The notes: generated by a model from the sequence alone, not told the origin. DNA of 64,000 nt from an uncultured Clostridium sp. (GCA_900542035.1 UQMJ01000004.1:62001-126000); one strand, 5' to 3'. Positions 1-7,748 are shown, counted from the first letter of the stretch. Program-made: numbers and translations.

Positions 1-498
1 GAGGATGGATTGCTGGAACAAAAGCCAAGAGATCCGTCTAAGGGAATTTTAAGCAAAGCCTTTTTAAAGGATATTCTGATTCAGGGCGGCCTGATAGCGG
101 TCTGTACGATGGCGGCTTACTATGTAGGCCTGACGGGAAGGTGGTCTGGAAAATGGGGACAGAACAGCGGGATTGCCGGAAATTCTGCGGCTGCAGCGAC
201 AATGGCCTTTACAACTCTGACCCTGGCCAGACTGTTCCACGGATTTAACTGCAGAAGCCATCACTCTATGTTCTATCTGGGGCTGTTTACGAATTTGTAC
301 AGCATTATGGCATTTGAGGCGGGAGCGGTGCTTCTGGCCGCTGTTCTCTTTGTTCCGTCCCTTCAGAGGCTGTTTGCAGTTTCCGATTTAAGCATGGAAC
401 AGATTGGGGCTGCAGTCGCATTTTCTCTGATTCCGACGATTTTTATCCAGGGATGGAAAGCCGCCAGAGAATGGCTGAAATCCTGGATGGAGTGTTGA
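1..498 (+). CDS. Cation-transporting P-type ATPase, C-terminal fragment (cut by window edge)
   Basis: The reading frame is open from base 1, so this is the last ~165 residues of a larger gene that begins outside the window. The start of the fragment (KPRDP) and the later stretch FTTLTLARLFHGFNCRS are typical of the C-terminal membrane domain of type IIA (Ca2+-type) P-type ATPases. About four hydrophobic segments are visible: ILIQGGLIAVCTMAAYY, the FTTLTLARLF helix, a long one around LYSIMAFEAGAVLLAAVLFV, and AVAFSLIPTIFIQG. The catalytic DKTGT, nucleotide-binding and actuator parts lie outside, so the ion is not determined; Ca2+ or Mn2+ is an inference from the family resemblance. It ends in TGA and a palindromic stretch follows. 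Confidence 0.8.
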   Translation, partial: EDGLLEQKPRDPSKGILSKAFLKDILIQGGLIAVCTMAAYYVGLTGRWSGKWGQNSGIAGNSAAAATMAFTTLTLARLFHGFNCRSHHSMFYLGLFTNLYSIMAFEAGAVLLAAVLFVPSLQRLFAVSDLSMEQIGAAVAFSLIPTIFIQGWKAAREWLKSWMEC

Positions 499-526
499 CA
501 TTTCTTTCCTGTTTATGTTAGCATGG

Positions 527-734
527 TAGCATCAGTGTACAGGGGGCAATACGGTCAGAAACGTCCAGATGACGCGCCTGCTGCGTTACTTTCAATCGGT
601 GTACGTCCAGTACACCTCATTCAAGTGCCTTGCAGACGTGTCATCTGACCTGTTTCTGACTCTTATGACCTCAAGTGGAGAAAATGGGGAAATTATCCCT
701 CTTTGAGGCGTGTTGCCCCCGTACACTGATGCTA
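527..734. repeat. Long imperfect palindrome (about 208 bp)
   Basis: The two ends mirror each other: TAGCATCAGTGTACAGGGGG and on to 549 pairs with 713-734 with one base missing. Moving inward, GGTCAGAAAC (553-562) pairs with 652-661, and AGATGACGCGCCTGCTGC (from about 568) pairs imperfectly with AGACGTGTCATCT (about 633-646). The centre is a perfect 7-bp stem, GGTGTAC-gtcca-GTACACC (599-617). The stretch codes for nothing convincing and could fold into a cruciform or a long RNA hairpin. It resembles a small non-autonomous (MITE-like) or other dispersed palindromic element, but only one copy is visible here. Confidence 0.6.
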
Positions 735-751
735 GTAATGAAATACAGATT

Positions 752-803
752 AAAAAGAAGCGAGGTGGCTAAACGGAAACGTTTATTTGCGTCGCTTCTT
801 TTT
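752..803. terminator. Terminator- or attenuator-like hairpin before the FAH-family gene
   Basis: AAAAAGAAGCGA (752-763) pairs perfectly with TCGCTTCTTTTT (792-803), and an inner TAAACG/CGTTTA stem lies between them. The A tract on the left and T tract on the right make it a possible intrinsic terminator in both directions. It sits only 24 bp before the start codon of the next gene, so it could also attenuate that gene. Confidence 0.5.
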
Positions 804-827
804 ATGGGTGCAGCAAGGAGAAAGATT

Positions 828-1730
828 ATGAAATTAGTAACGTATCAGCTAGAGCGGGAGCAGAAAACCAGGATTGGAGTGTTAAATTCAGATGAGACCT
901 GGGTTTATCCCATCAGGAGTATTGGCGTAGACTATGGAGAAATGGGAAAATTAATAGAAGAGATTGGAGAATCAGAACTGCAGCTTTTAGAGTATGCAAG
1001 TACAAAAGAACCATACGGCATTTCAGGGGCGGCTCCGCTGGGAGAAGTGCGTCTTCTGGCGCCCATCCAGTATCCGAAGCAGGATGTGATTTGCCTGGGA
1101 ATCAATTATATGGCCCACGCAGAAGAATCGGCCCGTTTTAAAAAACAGGAATTTGACGGAAAGCGCGAGTATGCCGTATATTTTTCCAAGCGTGTCAGCA
1201 AAGCCAGCGCAGACGGCGATCCCATTCCAGGGCACTTTGATATTGTAGACAGTCTGGATTATGAAGCAGAGCTGGCGGCCATTATCCGCAAAGAGGCAAA
1301 AAATGTGCCGCCGGAGCAGGTAAAAGAGTATCTGTTTGGCTACACGGTCATAAATGATGTCAGCGCCCGTAACATCCAGAATGCGCATAAGCAGTGGTAT
1401 TTTGGAAAGAGCCTGGATGGGTTCCTGCCAATGGGGCCTTGTATTGTGACTGTGGATTCGATTCCATATCCACCGAAGCTGGCAATTCAGTCTTATGTGA
1501 ATGGGGAACTGCGGCAGGACAGCAATACCAGCCAGATGATTTTTGATATTGACCATATTGTAAGCGAATTATCAAAGGGAATGAGCCTTCAGGCAGGCAC
1601 GATTATCGCAACGGGAACGCCGGCGGGCGTGGGAATGGGATTTGTGCCGCCAAAGTTTTTGAAAGCAGGCGATGTAGTAGAGTGCAGGATAGAAGGAATC
1701 GGAAGCATTCAAAACAGGGTAGAAGAGTAA
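828..1730 (+). CDS. Fumarylacetoacetate hydrolase-family protein
   Basis: The product is 300 aa with the FAH-type C-terminal catalytic fold, whose members hydrolyse, isomerise or decarboxylate beta-diketo acids using Mg2+ or Mn2+. Residues 1-75 form a variable N-terminal region and ~80-298 the catalytic domain. The family metal ligands appear as E146 and E148 in DYEAEL and D177 in NDVSAR; GTPAGVG near the end is also typical. The ATG at 828 is chosen because AAGGAG precedes it at proper distance; the frame is open back to 675, but that extension runs through palindromic DNA. It stands alone, without aromatic catabolism genes, so the substrate is unknown (oxaloacetate decarboxylase-like or 2-hydroxyhepta-2,4-diene-dioate isomerase-like roles are possible). 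Confidence 0.85.
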   Translation: MKLVTYQLEREQKTRIGVLNSDETWVYPIRSIGVDYGEMGKLIEEIGESELQLLEYASTKEPYGISGAAPLGEVRLLAPIQYPKQDVICLGINYMAHAEESARFKKQEFDGKREYAVYFSKRVSKASADGDPIPGHFDIVDSLDYEAELAAIIRKEAKNVPPEQVKEYLFGYTVINDVSARNIQNAHKQWYFGKSLDGFLPMGPCIVTVDSIPYPPKLAIQSYVNGELRQDSNTSQMIFDIDHIVSELSKGMSLQAGTIIATGTPAGVGMGFVPPKFLKAGDVVECRIEGIGSIQNRVEE

Positions 1731-1746
1731 AAAATTAAAAAAGGGA

Positions 1747-1801
1747 TTGACAGCAGCGTACTCATTGTATATACTAATATCAGTAATAATTACTAATATT
1801 A
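1747..1801 (+). promoter_or_regulatory. Sigma-A promoter with palindromic Fur/PerR-type operator (autoregulation)
   Basis: TTGACA (1747-1752), 17 bp, TATACT (1770-1775) form a near-consensus promoter. A 27-bp palindrome with a single mismatched pair (1775-1801) is centred on AGTAATAATTACT and covers the end of the -10 box and the start site. The same core lies in the rubrerythrin promoter downstream, so the regulator probably represses its own gene and rbr. Confidence 0.75.
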
Positions 1802-1816
1802 AGGAGGGATGCTGTT

Positions 1817-2248
1817 ATGAAGACAATCAAATACAGCCGGCAGAGGGAATCTATAAAGGCCTGTTTGATGGCTCGTAAAGATCACCCCACAGCGGATGCA
1901 ATCTACGCATCAATCCGTCAGGAATATCCGAACATCAGTCTTGGAACGGTATACCGCAACCTGAATCTTCTGGAGGAACTGGGAGAGGTAAGAAAGCTTA
2001 GATGCGGAACCGGACCGGATCACTTTGATGGGGATATGGCGCCTCATTACCATTTTCTCTGTAAGAAGTGCGGTCGGGTATCGGATATTCCCATGAGCCA
2101 TATGGAAGAAATCAATACGCTGGCAGGCCGTTACTGCACAGGCAGGATTGATGGCCATGAGATGGTGTTTTACGGGGAGTGCTGTGAATGCCTGGAGATG
2201 AAAAAAATGGAAAATATTTCAGGAAAACCAGTTGACAAAACCAGTTAA
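1817..2248 (+). CDS. perR: Fur/PerR-family transcriptional regulator
   Basis: This 143-aa protein has the Fur-family layout: a winged-helix DNA-binding domain (about 1-75, with the recognition helix around SLGTVYRNLN) and a metal-binding dimerisation domain. Two CxxC pairs, C82/C85 and C122/C125, would hold the structural zinc. HF and HYH around residues 69-79 fit the regulatory metal site, where PerR is inactivated by peroxide-driven histidine oxidation. Its own promoter and that of the adjacent rubrerythrin carry the same palindrome, which supports a PerR-type peroxide-response role. Assignment to PerR rather than Fur or Zur is inferred from context. AAGGAGGG precedes the ATG. Confidence 0.85.
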   Translation: MKTIKYSRQRESIKACLMARKDHPTADAIYASIRQEYPNISLGTVYRNLNLLEELGEVRKLRCGTGPDHFDGDMAPHYHFLCKKCGRVSDIPMSHMEEINTLAGRYCTGRIDGHEMVFYGECCECLEMKKMENISGKPVDKTS

Positions 2249-2279
2249 GTATGCTACACTAAAACAGTAATAATTACTG
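2232..2279 (+). promoter_or_regulatory. Rubrerythrin promoter with perfect 15-bp operator palindrome
   Basis: TTGACA (2232-2237), 17 bp, TACACT (2255-2260), followed at 2265-2279 by the perfect palindrome CAGTAATAATTACTG. Its core is identical to the operator in front of the perR-like gene. The promoter starts inside the last codons of that gene. Confidence 0.75.
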
Positions 2280-2339
2280 ATTTAAAAAACAAGAACTTAA
2301 ACAAATTTAAATTTATAATAAGAAAAGGAGAAATTAACT

Positions 2340-2882
2340 ATGAAAAAATGGGTTTGTACAGTATGTGGCTATGTTCATGAGGGTGAGACTGCTCCGGAGT
2401 TCTGTCCAGTATGTAAGGTTCCGGCAGACAAGTTCAAATTACAGGAAGATGAGATGACCTGGGCAGCAGAGCACGTTGTTGGCGTAGCACAGGGCGTTAG
2501 CGAAGATATTATTGCAGATTTAAGAGCAAACTTTGAAGGCGAGTGCAGCGAAGTTGGTATGTACTTAGCAATGGCAAGAGTTGCTCATAGAGAAGGCTAT
2601 CCAGAGATTGGTTTATACTACGAGAAGGCAGCTTGGGAAGAGGCTGAGCACGCTTCCAAGTTCGCAGAGCTGTTAGGCGAAGTAGTTACCGATTCTACCA
2701 AGAAGAACCTGGAATTAAGAGTAGCAGCAGAGAACGGCGCTACCGCTGGTAAGACCGACCTGGCTAAGAGAGCAAAGGCAGCTAATTTAGACGCAATCCA
2801 TGACACCGTTCATGAGATGGCAAGAGACGAAGCTCGTCACGGCAGAGCATTCGCAGGCCTGTTAAAGAGATACTTTGGCTAA
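2340..2882 (+). CDS. rbr: Rubrerythrin
   Basis: This 180-aa cytoplasmic non-haem iron protein reduces hydrogen peroxide in anaerobes. The rubredoxin-like FeS4 site is at the N terminus (C6/C9 and C22/C25), ahead of the ferritin-like four-helix diiron domain (about 45-178), so it has the reversed domain order known from clostridia. Diiron ligand motifs are visible as FEGECSEVGMY, WEEAEHASKF and MARDEARHGRAF. It has its own promoter with the regulator's operator and a strong terminator, so it is probably monocistronic and induced by peroxide or air. Codon use is strongly biased (frequent GCA, GTT, TTA), as in highly expressed genes. Confidence 0.93.
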   Translation: MKKWVCTVCGYVHEGETAPEFCPVCKVPADKFKLQEDEMTWAAEHVVGVAQGVSEDIIADLRANFEGECSEVGMYLAMARVAHREGYPEIGLYYEKAAWEEAEHASKFAELLGEVVTDSTKKNLELRVAAENGATAGKTDLAKRAKAANLDAIHDTVHEMARDEARHGRAFAGLLKRYFG

Positions 2883-2918
2883 TTAAAAATTTTGGCATAA
2901 AGGCTTTTGAGGAGAATG

Positions 2919-2945
2919 GGAGAACATCCTGTTCTCCTTTTTTTT
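2919..2945 (+). terminator. Intrinsic terminator of rubrerythrin
   Basis: GGAGAACA-tcc-TGTTCTCC hairpin followed by eight T. Confidence 0.9.
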
Positions 2946-3041
2946 GGGCTGAGGCTACAGGAGGCCGGAGTTTTCTGTTGACAAATCCCTTTACTTATCC
3001 GAAAATAGAACCCATAGAAATGAGAATAGGCAGGGATAAAC

Positions 3042-3710
3042 ATGGATCAGAATACAAATCCTGGGATAACAGATGGAAGAAAATATTCTTTAAATGATAT
3101 GGTTCGGGTTGGATGCGGAGACTGCAAGGGGTGTTCGGCCTGCTGCCACGGCATGGAAGGGCTGGTGCTAAATCCAAAGGACATTTATAACCTGACAGCA
3201 CATCTGGGAGTCTCTTTTGAAGAATTGATGGCAGACAAGATAAAGCTGCAGATGGAAGACGGGCTGGTTCTGCCAGGACTTCAAATGAATGGGGACGAAG
3301 ATGCCTGCGCATTTTTAGATAAAAACGGAAGGTGCGGAATTCATAGCTTCCGGCCTGGAATCTGCCGTCTGTTTCCTCTTGGAAGAGACTATGGAGACGG
3401 CCGGATCCAGTATATTTTCCTGGTAAATGGCTGTCAGAAACAGGAACGGACCAAAGTAAAAGTCCGTAAATGGATTGACACGCCGGACGTGGAAAAAGAG
3501 GAGGAATTTCTGTTAAAGTGGCATTCCTTCCAGAAAGAGGCCAGGGCTGCGGCAGGAGATGGAAGGGAAGCAGAGAAGGCGAAAGCAGTGAATCTGCAGA
3601 TCCTGAAAACGTTTTATCTGACGCCTTATAATAGGGAAATGGATTTCTATTCCCAATTTGAGGAACGTCTGGAACAGGCAAGAATGTCATTGACAAATCA
3701 GGAAGGTTAG
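3042..3710 (+). CDS. YkgJ-type cysteine-cluster protein
   Basis: This 222-aa soluble protein belongs to the zinc/iron-chelating CxxCxxxCC family (YkgJ/FliB-like). The cluster C25, C28, C31, C34, C35 opens the domain. Further cysteines at DACAFLDKNGRCGIH and RPGICRLFPLG complete the eight-cysteine pattern that in this family binds a metal or Fe-S cluster. The last third is charged and helical. Function is unknown in the family, with protein methylation or metal chelation proposed. The ribosome binding site (CAGGGA) is weak. A promoter for the next transcription unit overlaps its 3' end. Confidence 0.75.
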   Translation: MDQNTNPGITDGRKYSLNDMVRVGCGDCKGCSACCHGMEGLVLNPKDIYNLTAHLGVSFEELMADKIKLQMEDGLVLPGLQMNGDEDACAFLDKNGRCGIHSFRPGICRLFPLGRDYGDGRIQYIFLVNGCQKQERTKVKVRKWIDTPDVEKEEEFLLKWHSFQKEARAAAGDGREAEKAKAVNLQILKTFYLTPYNREMDFYSQFEERLEQARMSLTNQEG

Positions 3711-3718
3711 CGTAATAT
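3690..3718 (+). promoter_or_regulatory. Promoter of the proS T-box transcript
   Basis: TTGACA (3690-3695), 17 bp, TAATAT (3713-3718). It lies across the stop codon of the preceding gene and directs the T-box leader. Confidence 0.7.
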
Positions 3719-3739
3719 TTTATCATATGCAGCGGCCTG

Positions 3740-3975
3740 ATAAGAGCTGCTGCGGCGTTGAAGAGGATTAGTAAGCACTCATACTCTGCAGAGAGGAAGC
3801 TATGTGGTGGAAGGCTTCTGTGTCCCTGGCTGCTGAACCTGCCTTGGAGCATCTTTGTGAAAACAGAGCGTTATCCGGCGTTAACGGAAAAGAGAGAGCA
3901 GCCATTTGGCGCTAATCTGGGTGGTACCGCCGAGTCATTCGGTCCCTGCAGCAAGGGATGAATGGCTCTTTTTTT
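3740..3975 (+). ncRNA. T-box leader (proline), tRNA-sensing riboswitch of proS
   Basis: The leader contains the T-box antiterminator sequence GGGTGGTACCGCC (core TGGTACCGC at 3922-3930). It is followed by a competing terminator, GAGTCATTC (3932-3940) with GAATGGCTC (3960-3968), an inner TCCCT/AGGGA stem, and seven T (3969-3975). An AGTA motif of stem I lies at 3770-3773. Opposite it, GAA-CCT-G gives CCT (3838-3840), a proline codon, as the likely specifier. Uncharged tRNA-Pro would bind and allow read-through into proS. A 67-codon open frame crossing the leader is fortuitous. Confidence 0.88.
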
Positions 3976-4009
3976 ACAGTTTTTACAGTTGCAAAGAAGG
4001 AGAGAGAAA

Positions 4010-5443
4010 ATGGCAAACGATAAGAAAATGGTAGAAGCGATTACGTCTATGGAAGAAGATTTTGCCCAGTGGTATACGGACGTAGTAAAAAAAGCAGAAT
4101 TAATTGACTATTCCAGCGTAAAAGGATGTATGGTAATTAAGCCGGACGGATATGCGATTTGGGAGAATATCCAGAAGGAAGTGGATAAGCGGTTTAAAGC
4201 GGCAGGCGTCCGCAATGTTTATATGCCGATGTTTATTCCGGAAAGCCTTCTGCAGAAGGAAAAAGATCACGTAGAAGGATTTGCGCCGGAGGTAGCGTGG
4301 GTGACCCATGGAGGTTTAGAGCCGCTTCAGGAAAGAATGTGCGTAAGACCGACTTCTGAAACCCTGTTTTGCGATTTCTATGCAAGGGATATTCACTCTT
4401 ACAGAGATCTGCCGAAGGTTTATAACCAGTGGTGCTCCGTAGTCCGCTGGGAGAAAACAACCCGTCCGTTTTTACGTTCCAGGGAGTTCTTATGGCAGGA
4501 AGGCCATACGGCCCACGCAACAGCAGAAGAAGCACAGGAAAGAACAGAGCAGATGTTAAACATCTATGCCGATTTCTGTGAGGAAGTTCTGGCAATGCCA
4601 GTAATCCGCGGACGAAAAACGGATAAAGAAAAATTTGCAGGCGCAGAAGCAACCTATACCATTGAAGCGCTGATGCATGACGGAAAAGCCCTGCAGTCTG
4701 GTACCAGCCATAACTTCGGCGACGGATTTGCAAAAGCATTCGGCATCCAGTTCAGCGATAAAGACAACCAGTTAAAGTATGTTCATCAGACTTCCTGGGG
4801 TATTTCTACCCGTCTGATTGGCGGAATTATCATGGTACACGGCGACAACGAAGGTTTAGTTCTGCCTCCGAGAATTGCTCCGACCCAGATTGTCATTGTT
4901 CCGATCCAGCAGAGAAAAGAAGGCGTCTTAGATAAGGCGTTTGAACTGGAAGGCCGCCTGTCCAACTTCCGCGTAAAAGTGGACGACAGCGATAAGAGCC
5001 CAGGCTGGAAGTTCAATGAGTGCGAGATGCGCGGTATTCCGGTACGTATTGAAATCGGACCAAAGGATATTGAAGCAAATCAGGCCGTGTTAGTCCGCCG
5101 CGATACTCATGAGAAGATGTCCGTATGCCTGGACGAGTTAGAAAGCAAGGTTGGCGAACTGTTAGACCAGATCCAGACCGAAATGTTAGAGCGTGCAAGA
5201 AAGCATAGAGACGCTCATACCTATACGGCGCTCACATTAGAGGAATTAAAGGATATTGCAGAAAATAAACCAGGATTTATTAAGGCAATGTGGTGCGGAT
5301 GCCAGGAGTGTGAAGAAAAGTTAAAAGAAGAGGCTGGAGTAACTTCCCGCTGTATGCCGTTTGCCCAGGAAAAATTGTCCGATACCTGCGTATACTGCGG
5401 AAAACCGGCAACGAAGATGGTATACTGGGGAAAAGCATATTAA
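4010..5443 (+). CDS. proS: Prolyl-tRNA synthetase (archaeal/eukaryotic-type)
   Basis: This 477-aa class II aminoacyl-tRNA synthetase joins proline to tRNA-Pro. The class II core is in residues ~1-290: motif 2 around RPTSETLFCDFY, and motif 3 around IMVHGDNEGLVLPPR. An anticodon-binding domain follows (~300-400). The C-terminal domain has four cysteines (WCGCQECEEK and CVYCGKPA), typical of the short type without the bacterial editing insertion. The start at 4010 follows AAGGAGAGAG; an in-frame extension back to 3962 lies in the T-box terminator and is rejected. Expression is controlled by the T-box leader upstream. Confidence 0.95.
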   Translation: MANDKKMVEAITSMEEDFAQWYTDVVKKAELIDYSSVKGCMVIKPDGYAIWENIQKEVDKRFKAAGVRNVYMPMFIPESLLQKEKDHVEGFAPEVAWVTHGGLEPLQERMCVRPTSETLFCDFYARDIHSYRDLPKVYNQWCSVVRWEKTTRPFLRSREFLWQEGHTAHATAEEAQERTEQMLNIYADFCEEVLAMPVIRGRKTDKEKFAGAEATYTIEALMHDGKALQSGTSHNFGDGFAKAFGIQFSDKDNQLKYVHQTSWGISTRLIGGIIMVHGDNEGLVLPPRIAPTQIVIVPIQQRKEGVLDKAFELEGRLSNFRVKVDDSDKSPGWKFNECEMRGIPVRIEIGPKDIEANQAVLVRRDTHEKMSVCLDELESKVGELLDQIQTEMLERARKHRDAHTYTALTLEELKDIAENKPGFIKAMWCGCQECEEKLKEEAGVTSRCMPFAQEKLSDTCVYCGKPATKMVYWGKAY

Positions 5444-5479
5444 AAACAGCAAGACACAGAGCAGAAAGGAGGCAGCCCC

Positions 5480-6658
5480 ATGCAGATAGAACTGCCGGAT
5501 GCAGTAGAAGAAATTATCTCCAGGCTGAATGAACACGGATATGAAGCCAGCGCAGTAGGCGGCTGCGTCCGTGACAGCCTGTTGGGACGGACGCCGGAGG
5601 ACTGGGATATTACCACTTCGGCCCGTCCGGAACAGGTAAAGAAAATTTTTCCCCGCACCATTGATACGGGAATCGCACATGGTACGGTTACGATTATGAT
5701 TCGTAAGGTCGGATACGAAGTGACTACCTACCGGATTGACGGCGAATACGAAGACGGCCGCCATCCAAAGGAAGTTCAGTTTACCTCTAATCTGATAGAA
5801 GATTTAAAACGTCGGGATTTTACGATTAATGCAATGGCTTACAGCAGTCGGGATGGGATTGTAGATGCCTTCGGCGGCATAGAAGATCTGAAAGCCGGAT
5901 GGATCCGCTGCGTAGGAAATCCCATTGACCGGTTTATGGAAGATGCGCTGCGCATTCTTCGGGCAGTCCGTTTTTCTGCCCAGCTGGGATTTGCTATTGA
6001 GTCGGAAACCTATCAGGCGCTGAGCGTCATTGCGCCGAACCTGGAACACGTCAGCAAAGAGCGGATTCTGGCAGAACTGGGAAAGCTTCTGGTCTCTGAT
6101 CATCCAGACAGAATCAGTGTGGTCTATGAGACTGGGATGGCGCCGTTTATTTCGCCGGATTTTGCCCAGGTAAAAAGGCCGCTTCCGGCAATCGACCCGC
6201 AGCTTCCAGCTAGAAAGCACCTGCGCTGGGCCGCATTTTTACAGAACGAGACAGACGAACAGGCAGTCCGGATTTTGAGACAGTTAAAATCCGACAATGA
6301 CACGATCAATAAAGTAAAGACCCTTCTCAGGTTTGTCAAAACGCCGTTGAATCCCCAGAAGGCAAAGCTTCGGAAAATAATGAGCCAGATGACGCCGGAA
6401 TTATACGACGATTTGATGCTTCTTCGAAACGTCGATCCCTTAGGTGAGATTGCCCGATTGACAGAAGAAATCCGGCAGGACGGGGACTGTCTCTATTTAA
6501 AACAGCTGGCAGTCAGCGGACGGGATTTGATGGAGGCTGGGATCGGGCCTGGAAAGAAAGTAGGAGAAACGTTAAACGCTCTGTTAGACCTGGTTCTGGA
6601 ACATCCGGAATACAACCAGAAAGAAAAACTGATTTCATTTGCATTAGGAAAAGTCTGA
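5480..6658 (+). CDS. cca: CCA tRNA nucleotidyltransferase
   Basis: The product is 392 aa and adds the CCA 3' end (or part of it) to tRNAs from CTP and ATP. Class II signature motifs are in order: GGCVRDSLLGR with the catalytic pair in DWDI (about 25-45), RRDFTINAMAY (motif B), and EDALRILRAVRFSAQLGF (motif C/D). The C-terminal helical body and tail bind the tRNA. It follows proS by 36 bp behind AGAAAGGAGG and probably shares that transcript. The stop codon lies in the left arm of the terminator. Whether it adds CCA alone or only A (with a separate CC-adding enzyme) cannot be settled from sequence. Confidence 0.92.
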   Translation: MQIELPDAVEEIISRLNEHGYEASAVGGCVRDSLLGRTPEDWDITTSARPEQVKKIFPRTIDTGIAHGTVTIMIRKVGYEVTTYRIDGEYEDGRHPKEVQFTSNLIEDLKRRDFTINAMAYSSRDGIVDAFGGIEDLKAGWIRCVGNPIDRFMEDALRILRAVRFSAQLGFAIESETYQALSVIAPNLEHVSKERILAELGKLLVSDHPDRISVVYETGMAPFISPDFAQVKRPLPAIDPQLPARKHLRWAAFLQNETDEQAVRILRQLKSDNDTINKVKTLLRFVKTPLNPQKAKLRKIMSQMTPELYDDLMLLRNVDPLGEIARLTEEIRQDGDCLYLKQLAVSGRDLMEAGIGPGKKVGETLNALLDLVLEHPEYNQKEKLISFALGKV

Positions 6659-6677
6659 ATTCGTTCAGACTTTTTTT
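6651..6677 (+). terminator. Terminator of proS-cca, overlapping the cca stop codon
   Basis: AAGTCTGAA-ttcg-TTCAGACTT followed by a T run to 6677. The left arm contains the TGA of cca. Confidence 0.85.
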
Positions 6678-6770
6678 GCGCCGTTTTGCTGGTCATAATT
6701 TCACTTTGGCATTCATACCCTAGAAATAGCTTAAAAGAAAATACAAAAAGCAGAAATTGGAGGGGCAGAT

Positions 6771-7748
6771 ATGACAGAGCGGTATACGGAAGTGCTGGAA
6801 CAGTATGATATGGAGGTTTATGGGGTAAAAAAAGGCCGCGGAGCGTGGATCCTGGATACAGATAAGGGCTGCCGCATCTTAAAAGAATACAGGGGGACTG
6901 TCCGAAGGCTGGAGTTTGAAGCAAAGGTACTGGAAGCCTTGCAGGACAGCAGCGGATTAAAAGTGGATCAGTATGTGAGAAGCAAAGAAGACGGGCTGTT
7001 TACCAATGCTGGAGATGGGACTTGTTTTGTATTGAAAGACTGGTTTATGGATCGGGAGTGCAATTTAAAGGAATATCTGGAAATCCGAAGCGCGGTTACC
7101 AGAATCGGGATGCTGCACCAATTTCTGCGGAGAGTGGAATTTCAGGAAGAGTGGAAGATGGGATCAATTTTGTCCAGGCCCCTGTATGAGGAAATGGGAC
7201 GTCACAATCGGGAAATGAAGCGGGCCAGAAGTTTTATCCGCCAAAAGCGGGGAAAGAGTGAATTTGAACTGTGCGTAATCGACAGCTATCCTGAATTTTT
7301 CCAACAGGCCATAGAAGCGGAGCGGGGGCTGGAAGCCATAGAGAAAGAAGAGAAAATGCCTCTGTTTTTGTGTCATGGGGATTTAGACCACCATCATGTG
7401 CTGATGGGCGGCAATTATGTGGCGATTGTAGAATATAACCGGATGCATCTGGGAGTTCAGGCGGCAGATTTATATCGGTTTATGCGTAAGGTTATGGAGA
7501 AACACGGATGGAATCTGCGGCTGGGAGCGATGATGCTGGATGCTTATGAGCGGATTTTGCCGATGTCAGAAAAAGAACGGAAATGCCTCTATTATCTGTT
7601 TTTGTATCCGGAAAAATACTGGAAGCAGCTGAACTACTATTACAATGCGAACAAAGCGTGGATTCCTGCCAGAAATACGGATAAATTAAAGGCTTTACAG
7701 GAGCAGGAAGAAGCCAGAAACGCGTTTCTGCACGAGATAAAATACTGA
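6771..7748 (+). CDS. CotS-like spore-coat protein (aminoglycoside-phosphotransferase fold)
   Basis: This 325-aa protein has the kinase-like fold of the CotS/YsxE spore-coat family (N-lobe ~15-100, C-lobe ~105-310). The catalytic loop reads CHGDLDHHHVL: the HGD is kept, but the position usually occupied by Asn in HGDxxxxN is His. The usual metal-binding IDFD motif is replaced by IVEYN. The C-terminal segment with LYPEKYWKQLNYYYN is characteristic of CotS relatives. It is therefore probably a structural or degenerate kinase of the spore surface rather than a drug kinase. The gene stands alone behind GGAGGGG. No sporulation sigma-factor promoter could be assigned with confidence. Confidence 0.75.
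   Translation: MTERYTEVLEQYDMEVYGVKKGRGAWILDTDKGCRILKEYRGTVRRLEFEAKVLEALQDSSGLKVDQYVRSKEDGLFTNAGDGTCFVLKDWFMDRECNLKEYLEIRSAVTRIGMLHQFLRRVEFQEEWKMGSILSRPLYEEMGRHNREMKRARSFIRQKRGKSEFELCVIDSYPEFFQQAIEAERGLEAIEKEEKMPLFLCHGDLDHHHVLMGGNYVAIVEYNRMHLGVQAADLYRFMRKVMEKHGWNLRLGAMMLDAYERILPMSEKERKCLYYLFLYPEKYWKQLNYYYNANKAWIPARNTDKLKALQEQEEARNAFLHEIKY

Noticed and set aside
675..827. 51-codon N-terminal extension of the FAH-family gene
   Set aside because: It is encoded by the palindrome and hairpin; the ATG at 828 has a proper ribosome binding site and matches the family start.
2995..3852. Long minus-strand open frame (285 codons) opposite the cysteine-cluster gene
   Set aside because: It is antisense to a gene with clear family motifs, has low-complexity Ser/Leu/Pro composition, and no recognisable domain or ribosome binding site.
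3758..3961. 67-codon open frame upstream of proS
   Set aside because: It lies wholly in the T-box leader and its terminator, has no ribosome binding site, and its bases are explained by the RNA structure.
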